DNA from: Phytophthora colocasiae
Lineage: Eukaryota > Oomycota > Peronosporomycetes > Peronosporales > Peronosporaceae
Reading direction: 5' to 3'
Assembly (NCBI GenBank): GCA_018806915.1
Contig: JAGKQI010000061.1
Location: 930,001 to 994,000, forward strand
Length of the DNA stretch: 64,000 bases
This document shows positions 31,373-43,243 of the stretch, one piece after another. Position 1 is the first letter of the stretch; each line of letters opens with the position of its first letter. The notes under the pieces were generated by a model. The model worked only from the letters and a program-made list of their open reading frames with translations. It was not told where the DNA came from and did no database searches. Position numbers and translations under genes: made by a program.

Positions 31373-34130
31373 GCGAGGATATCATACCAGCGCGCAAGAC
31401 GACGATTCGCCATTTTCTGAGTAAAGAGACCTTCAAGGCTCTTGTGGTCCGTTCCCACGATTGGGGGGTTGTCAAAGCCGAAAATCCAGAAACCTGACAG
31501 CGGGTGAACGATTGCCAAGAGCTCCTGCTGCTGCGTTGGATAATTAAGTTCCGCCGATTTCATCTTCCTACTGGTGTAAGCGATGGGTAACTCAACGCCG
31601 TCGACAACCTGGAACAGGACTCCTCCGACTGCAAACTTGCTAGTATCCGTACGCAAATGCATAGGTTGATTGCAGTCGGGAAAATGCAACACTGGTGGGT
31701 TGCACAGCCGTCTCTTCAGCTCCATGAAGTTCTTTGGCTACTCTTTGTCGAAATGAATCTTCGCATTGCGCTTGGATTTCTTCTTGAGCAAGGTAAACAT
31801 GTTTGCTGTTAGCTTCACATAGTCTGGGCAGAATCGTTGAACGTATCTAGGAAGCTGTGAAGCTCCTCTTGGGTTCTTGGAACTGGCCAGTCCTCGATGG
31901 TCTGCACTTTATCTGGATCCCACCAGCACGCCCTTTTTTTATCAAAATCTCCAAGGAACGGGATCTCGTCGGCACAAAAGACGCTCTTGGACAGCTTCAC
32001 ATATAACTTATTGTCTCGCATGATGCCCAATGTTTTCGGAGAGCTTCCAAGTGATCTTCAATTTTCTGCGCCTTCGAGAAGATATAGATGTCATCGTAGA
32101 ATGACTTCGTGTTTTCCAGATAGCGGAAACGTTTCGACGTCAACCGATGCATCGTCGCTGGCGTGTTGCAGACACCCATGGGTAGCACCAGATGCTCCCA
32201 GAGTCCGTTTGGCGCCTGGAACGCTGTGAACTTGATATCTTCCGCGCGCATACGAACTTGATAATACGCGGTCATCGAGTCCATCGTCGAAAACCGGTAC
32301 CCTCCGGCCATGGCGTCCTATACATGTATGTCTTCTTTCCTCGTCATCGGTATACTCTGCCGTATCGTATTGGAGTTCAATTACCGATAATCATGAACGA
32401 TCCGCCATCCAACTGGTTTACGGACGCAGAATGTTGGTGCCGCGTGTGGGCTGGTGCTTGGTAGGATAAGTTTCTTCTTCACCATGTCTTCGACCAAGAA
32501 CACAATCTCACGTTGTTACTCACGTGACTGCCGCCAATATTGCCGGTACATTGCAAGGTTGGGATCTTCCACGTCGATCCTGTGCTCGATTTCACGCTTT
32601 GGTGTTTCGACCTGAACTCCCTGATGGTCCGGGAAGACCATCAGGGAGTTCAGGTCGAAACACCGTGTCCTTGTATCGTCAGCAAGTTGAAGGCAGGGTA
32701 AAAGGTATTTGAAAAATAGGTAAAATTTCAGTTCGCCCGGAAACTTTCCCAGTCTCGCTCCAGATAACGTTGAGCTTTTGCTGTTCCTGGTCACACCGCT
32801 CCAAGGATCGAGCGACGTTGTCGATTGTTGCGTTCGTCAGAACCAACATGAAGTCTGGTTCATCGATCGACTTGGTCTTGATTCTCAGGAACTTCCGCAA
32901 TTTCTTTCTCGTGATGAACTTGGTCTGTACACCAAACATCTTCTCTACGGTGGACTCTCTTCCCTTGGTATTACTGCTCCCAGCCGCAGTACCGTCGCAT
33001 CCTCGTCTTTGCTTGCTGAACCCTTGCCAGCGGACGCGTGATCTAGTTGCTCGCAAGCAACTCGTGAGTTCTCACTCTGCTCTGAGTCGTGAACGGTGTT
33101 GACCGAGGACTTCACATCTGTTTCCAGCGCGGCACCTCGACAGGGATTGGGTCTTTTCGCCGACAGGCCTTTCGCCTGGAGTCAATCACCGGTCTGCCTT
33201 CCTCGATTGGCCAACAGGTTTCACTCGCTCGTTCCCAGCGTAAAGTTCTCTCTCTTGTTCCTTCGACTCGTCGACGTCTCCAGTCGATCTGTGGTTGCAT
33301 GTCTTCGAAGAATGATTCTCCTCCACGACAGGGCCCTCTTTCGCTGACGTGGCTTCTCGTTTCTCTGCTTCCCTTGCTCCTTCTTCCACGCAAAGCAGTT
33401 GGCCTTGATGTGACCAGGTTTGTTGCTGAAGTAGCAGGTACGAGTCTCCTTACTCTTCGAATTCGAGCTCGGTTTGAATCGTCCCTTTTCTCGGAAGGAT
33501 TTTGGCTTAGACGTTTTACTGTTGTCTTGGGCTGGTTCAAAAGTGGTCTTTGTCATTTCGTGACGAACCTTGCGCTCATTAACGTCCTCCACAAAGTGAG
33601 TTACCACGAACTTGACAGCCAAGTCCATGGCCTCGGATTCTCGAGCTTCACGTAGCTTTGCATGCGAGGCTTAAGGCCATTAGCGTAGAACAGGACTTGG
33701 TCTAGCATACTCAGGCCTTCGACTCGGAAGATGAGGGCCGAGTACTCGCCATTGAATGTCTCAATATCCGCTGTCTGTTTCAGACACTGGAGTTTCTCGC
33801 GTAGAGCCGACTGGTAGTTAGACGCCTCGAAATGCCGGAGCGTATGCTTACGGAAAATCCCCCACGTGTGCTCCTCCACTCGAGTCGTTGAAGCCCAGTG
33901 CAGAAACCACCCTGAAGCAGGTTTCTCCATCGCCGACCCGGCGATTCCTGGTAGTCGCGGGCTCGCGCCGTCGATCGCGACCCCGTTTATGCGACAGGTG
34001 TTCTCGATCTGGTACAGCCATTCGCGCACGTCTTCCCCCCTCATGGCAGGTTAGTGGGAACTCGTGTGCGTTCTACCATCGCTTGATTCAGCCGGTCTAT
34101 CTCGGCTTGAAGTTGTGTGTTCGTCGGCAT
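31373..34130 (-). pseudogene. Gypsy retrotransposon gag-pol remnant (truncated after RNase H)
   Basis: Read on the minus strand from 34130 (MPTNTQLQAEIDRLNQAMVE): a gag domain (DVREWLYQIENTCRINGVAI, HTWGIFRKHTLRHFEASNYQ); a knuckle-like CYFSNKPGHIKANC near 33435, whose second Cys is replaced by Ser; a protease-region piece at 33056-32679; reverse transcriptase blocks RFSTMDSMTAYYQVRMRAED and FYDDIYIFSKA near 32090; and an RNase H piece ending TDHKSLEGLFTQKMANRRLA near 31430. Frameshifts are frequent. Integrase and both LTRs are absent, the left end being cut at the Copia junction. Confidence 0.85.
32601..32664. repeat. perfect 29-bp inverted repeat hairpin inside Gypsy remnant
   Basis: Arms 32601-32629 and 32636-32664 are exact complements around a 6-base loop (CGGGAA). 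It interrupts the protease-reverse transcriptase linker. One arm matches expected coding sequence, so the other looks like a local inverted duplication. Confidence 0.85.
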
Positions 34131-34868
34131 GGGCTCTTTGTTGTCAGTTTGCTGGGACCAACAAGTGCTAAGGTAAATCATCCATTTAGGGTCATCAACC
34201 ACTTAAGTCCGTAATTTAACTGCCAATGACGTGAAGTACTTCGCAGGGCAAGTACTTTATTGGCTAAAACACACTAAATGCGAATACCTTCAAAAAGTAA
34301 ATTTTGAAATTTTTGCGCGAGCCGTTGGTGCCAATTTAGAAGCTTGTCCTCCAGTCAAATAGTTCTGCTTACCTACATTCACTCATAGTTCAGTGAAGAC
34401 TGAAGCCTCAACTACAGGTAAAGGTGTAGAAGAGAAGTGTGCTGCTCCGCATATTACTTGTTCAGCTGTAGTCTAAACAACAAAATGTTAGTTGAGTGTC
34501 TTGCACAGTGAAGTTGAATAGATGCTTTACTTACCAAATCAGGGGGGTTGAAAATTGATCACAAGTAGAAATATAAAAGGTTAGCGTAGAATAACCCAAA
34601 CGTCATGTGGCCACAAAAATGACTGTCAGTCAGCACTTTCAATACTGAAAGCAAGACTAAATTCGGCCGTAAACTGATTAAGTCGAATTTTTTCTTCTCC
34701 ACGAGCATGGGCTTAATTTCATTTGTATGTTACTACAAAAAATTGAGAAACTATAGTGGTTTTCAATTGTGCAGCAGCAAGTTCTTTTTTTTTGCAGCAA
34801 GTTGATAATTTTTTCTCGCTCCCTGATTGGCCCATACATGGGTTCTGCACCAGTACGTGTTGTCACCA
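34131..34868. other. noncoding; holds an inverted-repeat partner of 39004-39025
   Basis: No gene seen. At 34763-34783 the word TTCAATTGTGCAGCAGCAA is the inverse of a sequence at about 39004-39025, on the far side of the Harbinger genes, and may mark the subterminal region of that element. Confidence 0.4.
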
Positions 34869-36052
34869 TGGATCTGTGTGGGGAGAACGAACAATCTTCC
34901 ACTCCTCTATCTGATGAAAAATCGCTATGCCACCAACGTTCAACAAGCCCTGAACGATACTGAGGATACAAGAATCATCGAGTCGTCATCGTGAACCAGT
35001 TGCAGCTGAAAAGGTTGTAAGAAGGTTCACAAGTCCACCGCCACCAGTGTCGTTCGTCTGTGTGAATGCCTAGGTTGCACGCGCCCAGTTCATGCTACCT
35101 GCGTCACAAACATGCTGTCAGTCTTCTGTGTTGGAGGCGACTTCCAGAAAACACCCTGCAGAAAGCGTTGCTACAAGGCGTTGGTCAAGTTGCACAGTAC
35201 AGCCACCACGGCAACTAAAAAGCGTGTACCTTGATATAATAGCTGCCCAGAACCGGATATCATCTCGATCAATGTCCTCCTTGACTGGATGACAAATGGT
35301 AACAACTACAACCGCTATCGCGGAGGTGATGCTGAGACCGGTGGGATGAAGACAGCAATCGTCAGTGAGGTCAAAGCAAAAATAGCGGCAGCGGGAATTT
35401 CCACCGTCCGCAGCGCTAAATACATCACCATCAAAACCAGCTCGCTCGAGACGACTTTTAGGGAAGCAGAGGATTGGCGAAAATGTTCAGGACAAGGTTG
35501 CGCTCATGACGAGCCTAGCATTCGTGATGGGCTATTGATGCGCTGCTCATACTATTATCAACTACATCCTAGCATGTTGAATCGAGACAGCACTCGAGCC
35601 CAACTGCTCAGCACGGATATAGCTGCAAACATAGATGACACTGAAGATGACGATAGCAGCTCGACGGATGGAGAATCAAAGTCAATGCCACCAATGCCGC
35701 TGAATCACGTATACTGGCCACTCTTATACCCCAACATCAATGACCAACCAAACGACAGCGTTGCAAAACTGGTGACACTAGCGACTCACCCTTAGTTGCA
35801 TTAAAAAAGGCCCAACTAACACAGAACTGTGAGCTGCAGCTAATGGAGTTAAAGGTACGTAAACGCCAAGTGTGCTTACTGAAGCCCGAATTGCAGAGGC
35901 AAATGCACAGGCAGCCAGGCTGTTTCAAGAATCCGAGCACTGGCATCTGCAACGTAAGATTATGCTTCTTCGTGTAAGAAAAAAAAACTTCGTGATGAAG
36001 GCGTTCCGATTGATGACATCGATACACTGCTACCGCTGAGCACGGACTTCTA
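34869..36052 (+). pseudogene. PIF/Harbinger accessory MYB-like protein (decayed)
   Basis: Plus frames with a few stops give one protein: MDLCGENEQSS at 34869; a Cys-rich segment CECLGCTRPVHATCVTNMLS and TPCRKRCYKALV; a SANT/trihelix-like part LLDWMTNGNNYNRYRGGDAE, AGISTVRSAKYI, FREAEDWRKCSGQGCAHDE; then IRDGLLMRCSYYYQLHPSML; and a charged helical tail ending RDEGVPIDDIDTLLPLSTDF near 36052. PIF/Harbinger elements encode such a DNA-binding partner that helps bring the nuclease to the transposon ends. It converges with the nuclease gene, with about 10 bases between the two stop codons. Confidence 0.65.
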
Positions 36053-36061
36053 GTACGTATC

Positions 36062-38930
36062 CTAAGAGTTTATATCTCCATTGGAATTTGCAGGGACGGT
36101 CACGTTCAACTCGTCATCGTCTTGTAGTTCTCCGGTTATGCCTGCATCCAGCTCTTCCTGCCACTCTTGTGGAATCGGCTGGGCACTTAGTAAATTGTGA
36201 ATAATGCATGCGCACGTGACGTACTGTATAAGATGTCTCGTGTGTTTTTTTATTCTCTCCAAGCTGTACACCAATTTCCCGCAAGTATTGAAAACGCGAT
36301 TTCAACAATCCAATACAGTGTTCGTATTTAATGCGTGCCTTGGCAAGCTGTTTGCTAAAGTAGCGATGATCAGGATGTAGCTCGGCTCGTGGTGTTTTTT
36401 TAATGCTGAAACCATGATATTTGATGGTTGGAACGCGGGATCGCCGAGCAAGTACTCGTTGCATCGATGATGCTGCTCAGGATTGCGTACACAGGACTAT
36501 TCCTCCAGACACGATTATCGTGGACAGATCCGGACCACCCCACTACAATATTACGCACTCGTGTCACACCATCCCAGGTAGCCAGTGCATTGACAGAGTA
36601 AGAACATTTTTGGCTGTAATAATCCTCCCCGTTGTGGCGAGGTTTCGTAGCTAGTGGAAAATGCGTCCCATCCGTAACTCCAACGCAGTTAACTGTGGCG
36701 AAGTGGGTGAACACTTTTGACCGCCCAGGGGGTTGCATATAGTGTGCCGTCCAAAAGGAACAACCCAAAACACCAAAAACTCCAAAAGAGAGTTAGTAGT
36801 AAGATGTCCAGTCGGAGTGAGTCAGCACCACCTTCCGGTGTCCAAATGGGTATCCGGAAAGTGGCTTGGCGTGTGACCTTGTGACTACCCTCGCAGGTGT
36901 CGTTTGTTTTTCGAACGCGAGGAGTCTGCACCGAAAGTGTTATCTCCAAAAGATTGTAGAACTAGATCTGGAGGGAGAGTGCTAACCAAATAAACACTTC
37001 CCAAACGGTGGTTAATTAGTCCGAAAGTGGGTTAGCACTTATGGGCAAAGTACTTCCCCTCCAACCGTTAACCAAATATACAAGAGAGTTAAACCAAAAT
37101 ATACAGCCGCTTATTATTATTTTTGGCCCTCGAGCGGTGGGCACTCCAAATGCCAGTACGACTAGAGCAAAGTCCGGAACACTGGCACAGTTCCGGGGCT
37201 CTTTAAACAGAGCACCACTTCCGATAGCTTCACTAGGAATCTCCAGAAGAATATAATCCAATATATATGTTCAAAATACTATGTAGTATTTCAACACACA
37301 CACAACCAATACAGTCCGAACACACAAGCAGTCAAATCAATCAATTTTAGGGGTGACTACCACTAACCTCCCAAAATGCAGTTATAATATGAAATAATAC
37401 CCGAAAGTATCAACTGGAATATGAAATGGAAGGGGTCACGCCCGGGAACGCCGCCCGGGTCACCTTTCCAACTTGGCCTTACCCTGGCGGAGATTCACGC
37501 GGCGGTGACGCTTGTCGACGCGGTCTGATGCTTGTTCGGCTACACGTGAAGCCCTCTTCTTGAGGCTGGTCCACGGCTCCTCACAGTTTGTCTTGGGAAC
37601 ACCTTCCAAGACTTTGCATTTGCGCCCTTGGTGGCAAATTGAACTCTCTTTAATGTATAATAGCTAGCACTAGCTAAACATGCAAAAATATACTTGGTTG
37701 CACTATGTAGTAGGGGCGTCTCATCAGGAAGAGGCTTGCGTTTCAGTAGAATACCATAGAGTCGAAGAACATGGAAGAATTCGAGCTGGCTTCGGACACA
37801 TCATCGGACTCATCATCGTCGGTCGTTTTAGTAGGTCGGAAATATATGGGCTTGAGTATGCGTGAAACTCAACCAGGATACTGGGTGCAAATCAGGCAGA
37901 CTCCCCGATAGTCCAGCGATAATCTCCACTTCGAACCTTCGATTGACAACTTGAGTCTCGCAGATACTCCAGAAATATAACCCCTTGGTCATGGCGTTAC
38001 TGAAAAGTCACTTGGTTTCCGCATACTGATCATCCGGAGTGTATCATCCGGAGTATGTCAGGATCTTTTGGAGTCGTTTCCATCTTTTGGGGTTGGTGAT
38101 TCCTTCCCAGGCTTGCCCTCGTCCCTTGGCACCCACAACGGTGCCTTAACCCTGGAATCATCTAGACCAATAATATCCTCAACGCCGCTCTGGCTCTGGG
38201 AAGCCGCAGTCCATAGAAATTTTGTAGAGTCACAGCTTCACATAACGAAGCCATACGTTTGCTGTATCCTTTGAGAAATTTCTCGTCGTTCGGTTCCGTC
38301 CGGCCACGTAATTGTCAATGCCTCCAGTTCCATAATCGCAGCTACTCCACATTTCGAATACCTTTGAACAAAACCTGGTGCTAGGCCGAGCAGCTTACAT
38401 ATATCAGTCGAAGTGTTGTCATTACCATAGGCTCCTATATATGTCAGTAGCACCATCAGATGCAGCTCAATACCAACACGAAATGGCTTTCGGCCCACGG
38501 GATTGAAAACAGAGTCGTCCTTTACTAATCCCACCAAACTAAAGAAGTCTGAACGTTTGACCCGAAAAGATTTCAGGAAGTCCGTATCAGACGTATGGGC
38601 TCGATTGTGAAGCACCTTCCGCCAGCGATTCTTCCTTGTCCGGTAGCTAGAAGGTCGTGAGACGTAGCGAGTAGCTTGGACGCGCTCGTACTCAACTTCC
38701 CAGAACATATCCAGATCATCTTCGCCCGAATATGTATCGCTCAGAGGCTCACGTATTAGTGCAGACACCTCCCGCCTTCCTAAGACACCTTTCACGTGAC
38801 GTAGCAGCTTTTGGCGGCTTGACAGGCGCGGCATCTCAATACTTTGATGTGTTCGTAAAGAATCTGGCTGCTTGGCTTGTCCGCTGAAGATCTCGGCAAA
38901 GAAAAAAATCGAGTTACTGCTGCCGGCCAT
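36062..38930 (-). pseudogene. PIF/Harbinger DDE nuclease, interrupted by a 1.54-kb insertion
   Basis: The N-terminal part (38930-38251) is an open frame: KSFRVKRSDFFSLVGLVKDD, GIELHLMVLLTYIGAYGNDN, CKLLGLAPGFVQRYSKCGVA, EISQRIQQTYGF. After removal of the insertion at 36704-38245 and one CGAAG copy, the frame continues exactly as TYGF-ATVNCVGVTDGTHF, giving the first catalytic Asp; then KPRHNGEDYYSQKCSYSVNA, VVGWSGSVHDNRVW (second Asp), and after frameshifts EYLLGDPAFQPSN and EHCIGLLKSRFQYLREIG (third acidic position, Glu). The end is at 36062. The order and spacing match the Harbinger nuclease. It is inactive owing to frameshifts in the last third and the insertion. Confidence 0.85.
36704..38245. 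mobile_element. unclassified 1542-bp insertion with 5-bp target duplication CGAAG
   Basis: CGAAG occurs at 36699-36703 and again at 38246-38250, and deleting one copy with the intervening DNA restores the Harbinger reading frame. The insert starts TGGGTGAACACTTTTGACC and ends AGCTTCACATAA; the inverse of its end (TTATGTGAAGCTGTGAC) matches its start only loosely. It has no recognisable coding sequence. A 5-bp duplication suggests an LTR-type non-autonomous element or another integrase-driven insert; the class is open. It contains an inverted pair AGTGCTAACC ... GGTTAGCACT (about 36978-37038). Confidence 0.75.
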
Positions 38931-39635
38931 AAGGGGGTCTCAATTAGTGTGGCTTTGATAGGCTAAAAATATTTTCTGCCTGCAGTCGAAAAACAAAAAT
39001 AATAGTTGCTGCTGCACAATTGAATATCGCTAATCTCTGCTTGCAAAGTTTCAGAAACTGTCACGCTTTTTGTCAACGCATAAGTAGTTGCCGAGTTATC
39101 CGAGCATCTTTCTTCTTGGCCCATATTTGATTTTTTTTACCTAACCAGTTTTTCAAGAAGACGGGAACTTGGGGGAGGGTGCGCCCGAGTAAAAATGTCG
39201 CCCCCGCAGTTCGGACAGATAGAAACTTTCACAACCGCCCTACATCTGCTACTGTATTTCTTACTATGCTACATACAAATTTAAAGTATTACTAATCTCT
39301 GCTTCCTATAGGTTAGTGATTTCCACCAATCTGATACACCTCCCCCCATTTTGCTCGATCTAATGATATACCTTTTTTTACTGCGCAGATCAACTCGTGC
39401 GAAGTTGACCTTTGAAGTGTCCATTATTTTATCAAATGATAAAACTGTAACGAATTATTTTATTAATTATTTCAGGTGAAAGTTTAAAAGATGTTTTGCT
39501 TGCTCTGCAATTTTAGTATGCCTGTAGGGCGTGCGCTTAGATAGTGTGGCGGGCCTCCGTCACACGGTCGCCGTGTGCACGGCGGCCAATTAGATAGCTT
39601 ACATATTCGATGGTTGTGGTTGTGGACGCTCGTAC
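38931..39635. repeat. noncoding flank with repeat R copy
   Basis: No gene. It carries the inverse partner (about 39004-39025) of 34763-34783, and a diverged copy of repeat R at about 39153-39345 (TCAAGAAGACGGGAACTTGG ... CACCAATCTGATACAC), which is also found inside element E. Confidence 0.55.
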
Positions 39636-39989
39636 TCATGCGTCCTTGTCTAATGCAGAGTTACTTTTACCACAGAGCACCGCCCCGTTACAGATAGGCT
39701 GTTGCTTATCAGGTGGCGTGGGTTCAAACACTCCTGTAGAGAAGCTCGATGCTTGAGGTAGTGCAAATCTTCTGTGAGATCCGAGACATAACCAGGGACC
39801 TGGGTCGTCCGTCACGCTTTTTGGAGTGAGTCTCTTGTTATCAGACTTGATTTGACTATTACGAGTAATAACCCACCGTGACAGTTCAGTCGCTAAGTCG
39901 TTTGGCAGATGGTAAACGGGATTAATCCCAGGATACAAACGTTCTCTGTTGGCTAGAGCCTCTTCCTTTACACGTTTTGGCAATGTCAA
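39636..39989 (-). other. unassigned 117-codon frame
   Basis: The minus frame starts MTLPKRVKEEALANRERLYP and includes PNDLATELSRWVITRNSQ. The first part is weakly reminiscent of helix-turn-helix regions of transposases, but no diagnostic motif was found. It may be a transposon fragment or a chance frame. Confidence 0.25.
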
Positions 39990-40142
39990 AGCTATTAAGT
40001 GAAATCAAGTCATTTTTATACTTTCTAAATTTTGGAAGCCAATACGACTCTAAAAAAGTATGCATCAAATTCATGTTTATTATTCTGTGTTGTTTGATTT
40101 CACTGAATGCAATTGAAAGACGAGAGAACTGTAAGCTACCTT

Positions 40143-42265
40143 TTAGTACTCCGGTAACATCCCCATTCCGTGATCGCTGTTGGAATCCTCGTCGCTTTCC
40201 GAATCCGGAGCGTCCAATCCTGAATCGCCCACAAAGTCTGAGTCCGACTCGAATCTTGGTGCTTGTTTGGGGGTCAGCGTGTTCTGGAGCTCTGGCCCTA
40301 CGGTTGGAAATATCTTCGATGAGGCGTACATTTTCGCGACTCTGACGCTCGATGACACTGGTGAACTAGGATGTGGCACTGGAAACGCTTCGTTTAGTGT
40401 TCGGTTATACCGTTCGAGAGGATTATTCGTTCTATTCACGACGTCTTCATTCAGCCCATTGATATTCCACCACTCCGGCACAAATTTCTTGATCCTTGTG
40501 CGCTTGAAATATTTCCAGAACTTCTTCCAGTTGTCCTTTGAATAAGAGATTCCTTGGTCGCCACAGTCACGCTTGATAATGTGACGAACATCTTAAACCT
40601 CACGAAAGCAATATCACATCGACGAATCACAGTGAGGCGATCAATCCATCCTTCGCGCATGGCGAGACTCACCTCAGCCTCCGAAATGTTCAGATTAAGC
40701 ATTTTCCGGCGCAAAGCTTGCTTGAAGTGAAATAGACAGTCCACAATCCTTGAATTTGGAAACTTATTGTTGACTGTATTGATCATAGCATACTCGAAAT
40801 CACACATAACATGTGCAGGGTCAAGACGATTTTTAGTAGCGACACAGATGTAGTTGAAGAGAAGTTCATACACCCACGTAATTTTTCCAGATGTCAATGC
40901 GTACCGGATTGGAAGGTACAGGTCCGAAATTGGTCATACATTATAACAATCACCAGTTGGTAGAAGCCAATTGGGACACAACTATAGGTCGCGTCGATGA
41001 AAAGAGAGGATTGACGCTGCTTCATTCGATCCATGAGCTTTGGGTGGGCCCATCCAATCACCCGGTGTAGAAACAATACGTCAAATGAAACTGAAAACAT
41101 TGTGTTTCACGTCCCACAAAGGTGGAGATCTATCTTTGGCGACGACGAGCAGCACACTGAAGACGAGTAGCAGACGACAAGCGGCACACGACGGACAAGT
41201 GGACAACAGACTGAAGACGGGCAAGAGAAGAAGAAGATACGACAAGCGGGCCGGGTTGAAGAATGATACCCGTTGAAGAGGAATCCAGGCTCACGACCCT
41301 TCGGTCGAAAATCGTGGTATTTGAAGAGCCGCAGAAGATACACAGTGAACGGCTGGCAGGACGCTACAGTGGTTTCGAGGCGGTAGCAGTGGAGGTCAGT
41401 CTTAGATTTGCCGAGCAGCTAGCAGAGCTATCGGTCGAGCAGCGCTAAGTGCCGGTAATGGTGCTGGGTCGCGCATAAACTAAGGGAGAAGACGGATTGG
41501 TGGTGGTTAGTGTCGTAGGTTCAAAAGTTGTGTCGGGTGTGACAGGACACGGGTATCAGCAGTCCCGTTGGACCCTTACTCGTGGTATCAGCAGCCCACA
41601 AAAAGATAAAGAGGTATCAGCAGCCCTCGTAAGAGCACAGGTTTGGCAAAGATCCTGACGTTTCTCTTCATTGCCGCATTTGGATGTGAGAATTCTCTTC
41701 TACTGGCTACTGTATACTCGATATATAAGTGCATTGTTAGAGTCTGTAGGAGTTAAGCTCCTCGAGTGATACTCTTGATCAGGGTGGAACTCGTGGCTGT
41801 TTGCGGTGGTGACGAACTACGACGCTAGCGGAAAAGAAAGCTTTCTGTTCCATTTCCAAACGCCCGACAATCCCCGCCCAAAGTTTTTGCTTCTAGTCCG
41901 GTACAATCGGCCTAAAATCTGCCTTTGGTCGGTCCTTGGACAACGACGTTTTCGTCGCCGTAAAACCGATCACGAATAATCTTTCAAACTCTTTCCGGAG
42001 TAAGAGTCACGTCTTGAATTCCGACTTCGTCGGTTGCTAACAGCATTTGCTGTTTCTGATTCTCAACAACCTGTGCAGATCCGTCTGGAGCTAGGACCAA
42101 TTCTGTAACACAGTCGGATTTGTGTCTGCCTTCGACGACAACGCCTCGTTGAGAATCTTTCAACTTCACGAAACACCCGGTACGGCGGTAGGCACTGCAG
42201 CGATAGTTGGTTGTAGATCCCCCGCTGTAGTAAAATGCGTAAATATGTCCACGGTATATTACTGA
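40143..42265 (-). pseudogene. Mutator-like (MULE) transposase remnant
   Basis: Read downstream on the minus strand: a FLYWCH-like N-terminal zone (NYRCSAYRRTGCFVKLKD, near 42200), LTPERV ... KIIRDRFYGDENVVVQG (about 42000-41930) and YRTRSKNFG; then, after about 0.7 kb of uncertain sequence (41100-41850), the MULE core: RVIGWAHPKLMDRMKQRQSS and LFIDATYSCVPIGFYQLVIV (first Asp), ICVATKNRLDPAHVMCDFEY (second Asp), FPNSRIVDCLFHFKQALRRK, and NRTNNPLERYNRTLNEAFPV, with an acidic tail ending at 40143. Several frameshifts. This order matches oomycete MULE transposases. No terminal repeats were found. Confidence 0.8.
41100..41850. other. unclassified segment inside the MULE remnant with three GGTATCAGCAG words
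   Basis: It separates MULE coding blocks that would otherwise be near neighbours. The word GGTATCAGCAG occurs at 41552, 41584 and 41613. It resembles the retrotransposon primer-binding sequence for initiator tRNA-Met (TGGTATCAGAGC). A TATATAAG sequence lies at about 41722. No LTR termini or target duplication could be defined, and short frames here are unassigned. Confidence 0.35.
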
Positions 42266-42284
42266 CTTAGAGTCTATTACCAGT

Positions 42285-42711
42285 TCTACTTAGACCCACT
42301 AGGTGGCGTACGCGTGCGCTTACGTGTATGAGGAAGCGTGCAATTAGAATAGACTTAATTTATTAAAATAAGTATACTTAAATCAAATATAACTAATTTA
42401 AACTGCAAAATACCGTAAAATGAAACCCTAGTATTGAATTTGGGACGAAGCCAATTATGGAATCTCCTAAAACTACTTAATCTATTTCTAAAGGATCAAC
42501 CGATGTGTGGAGCATTGCTTGGTAGAAATCCGTTACTTTCTACCAATAACATGCGCAAATGCACGCGAACCACCCAATGATGTGGTTCGCCCATGTAGCC
42601 ATTGGCGTGTACAGCACACCAAGGTCTGAGGACCATTTCCAACCTCTAAGAGTTATCACAACTGTTAGCGTTACAAGTGGTGTAGCCACTTGTACGTGTA
42701 ACCCCGTTACA
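42285..42711 (-). repeat. solo LTR (LTR3), same family as 21000-21494
   Basis: On the minus strand it starts TGTAACGGGGTTACACGTAC and runs parallel to LTR1, including the block around TAGTGGGTCTAAGTAGA near its end. The final bases (CCCCTTACA in LTR1) are replaced here, so the end is truncated or diverged. No target duplication seen. It lies between the acidic frame at 42712-43182 and the MULE N-terminal zone. Confidence 0.7.
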
Positions 42712-43235
42712 CGCGCCATTTGGAAGTCGTGAATTGTCTTCATGTTCGCGATCTTCATCTTGATGACGGCCGTTCTCTGCATCAAAGTTATCGTCACCTT
42801 CGACTGAACGATCATCACTTTCCTCATCAAGGGTATCATCAGCTTGACCCTCGTCTCTGTTGCTCCACACAGATCCTGAACTTGACGACCGGTTTGACCT
42901 CATCTCCGCGTTTCGAGGGTCGCCATCATCATCGTCATCATGATCGAAACTCCAGTGGGAGTCGGATAGTGATGACTGACTCGGAATGATCTCGGTGTGT
43001 CCCGACGACTCATCACTCATAGGGGAGCCTTGCGTAGAGCCTTCGCCTTCACTGCCACGCGAGGGGAGAATTTCAAGGTTGTCGTCGGAGGTGTAGTCGC
43101 GGAACATGGTGCCGGAAAGGGACTTGGTTGCTCTTGGACTTGGTAGTGAACTTGGGTTGGAAAGATTGAAAAGGAGGTGCAAGGAACAAGTTGTCCTCGT
43201 GCAGTGTCGGCTGGGATGGACCTAAATCTCCTACA
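42712..43235 (-). other. acidic disordered frame of unknown role
   Basis: The minus frame (43182-42712, possible start MFRDYTSDDNLEILPSRG at about 43110) is dominated by Ser and Asp/Glu (DHDDDDDGDP, DTLDEESDDRSVEGDD). It runs into the LTR at 42711. It could be the N-terminal region of the MULE protein split by the LTR, or part of a gag or host gene; nothing distinguishes these. Confidence 0.35.
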
Positions 43236-43243
43236 GATGTCAC
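43236..43243. repeat. 8-bp target duplication of hAT element 2 (left)
   Basis: GATGTCAC lies immediately before CAGTGTTGTCAATA and again at 47726-47733 after TATTGACAACACT. The right terminus lacks the final G that would make the ends fully symmetrical. Confidence 0.85.

Noticed and set aside
36704..38245. Long intron in the Harbinger nuclease gene
   Set aside because: The ends are not GT-AG in the minus sense and a 5-bp duplication flanks the segment, so an insertion explains it better.
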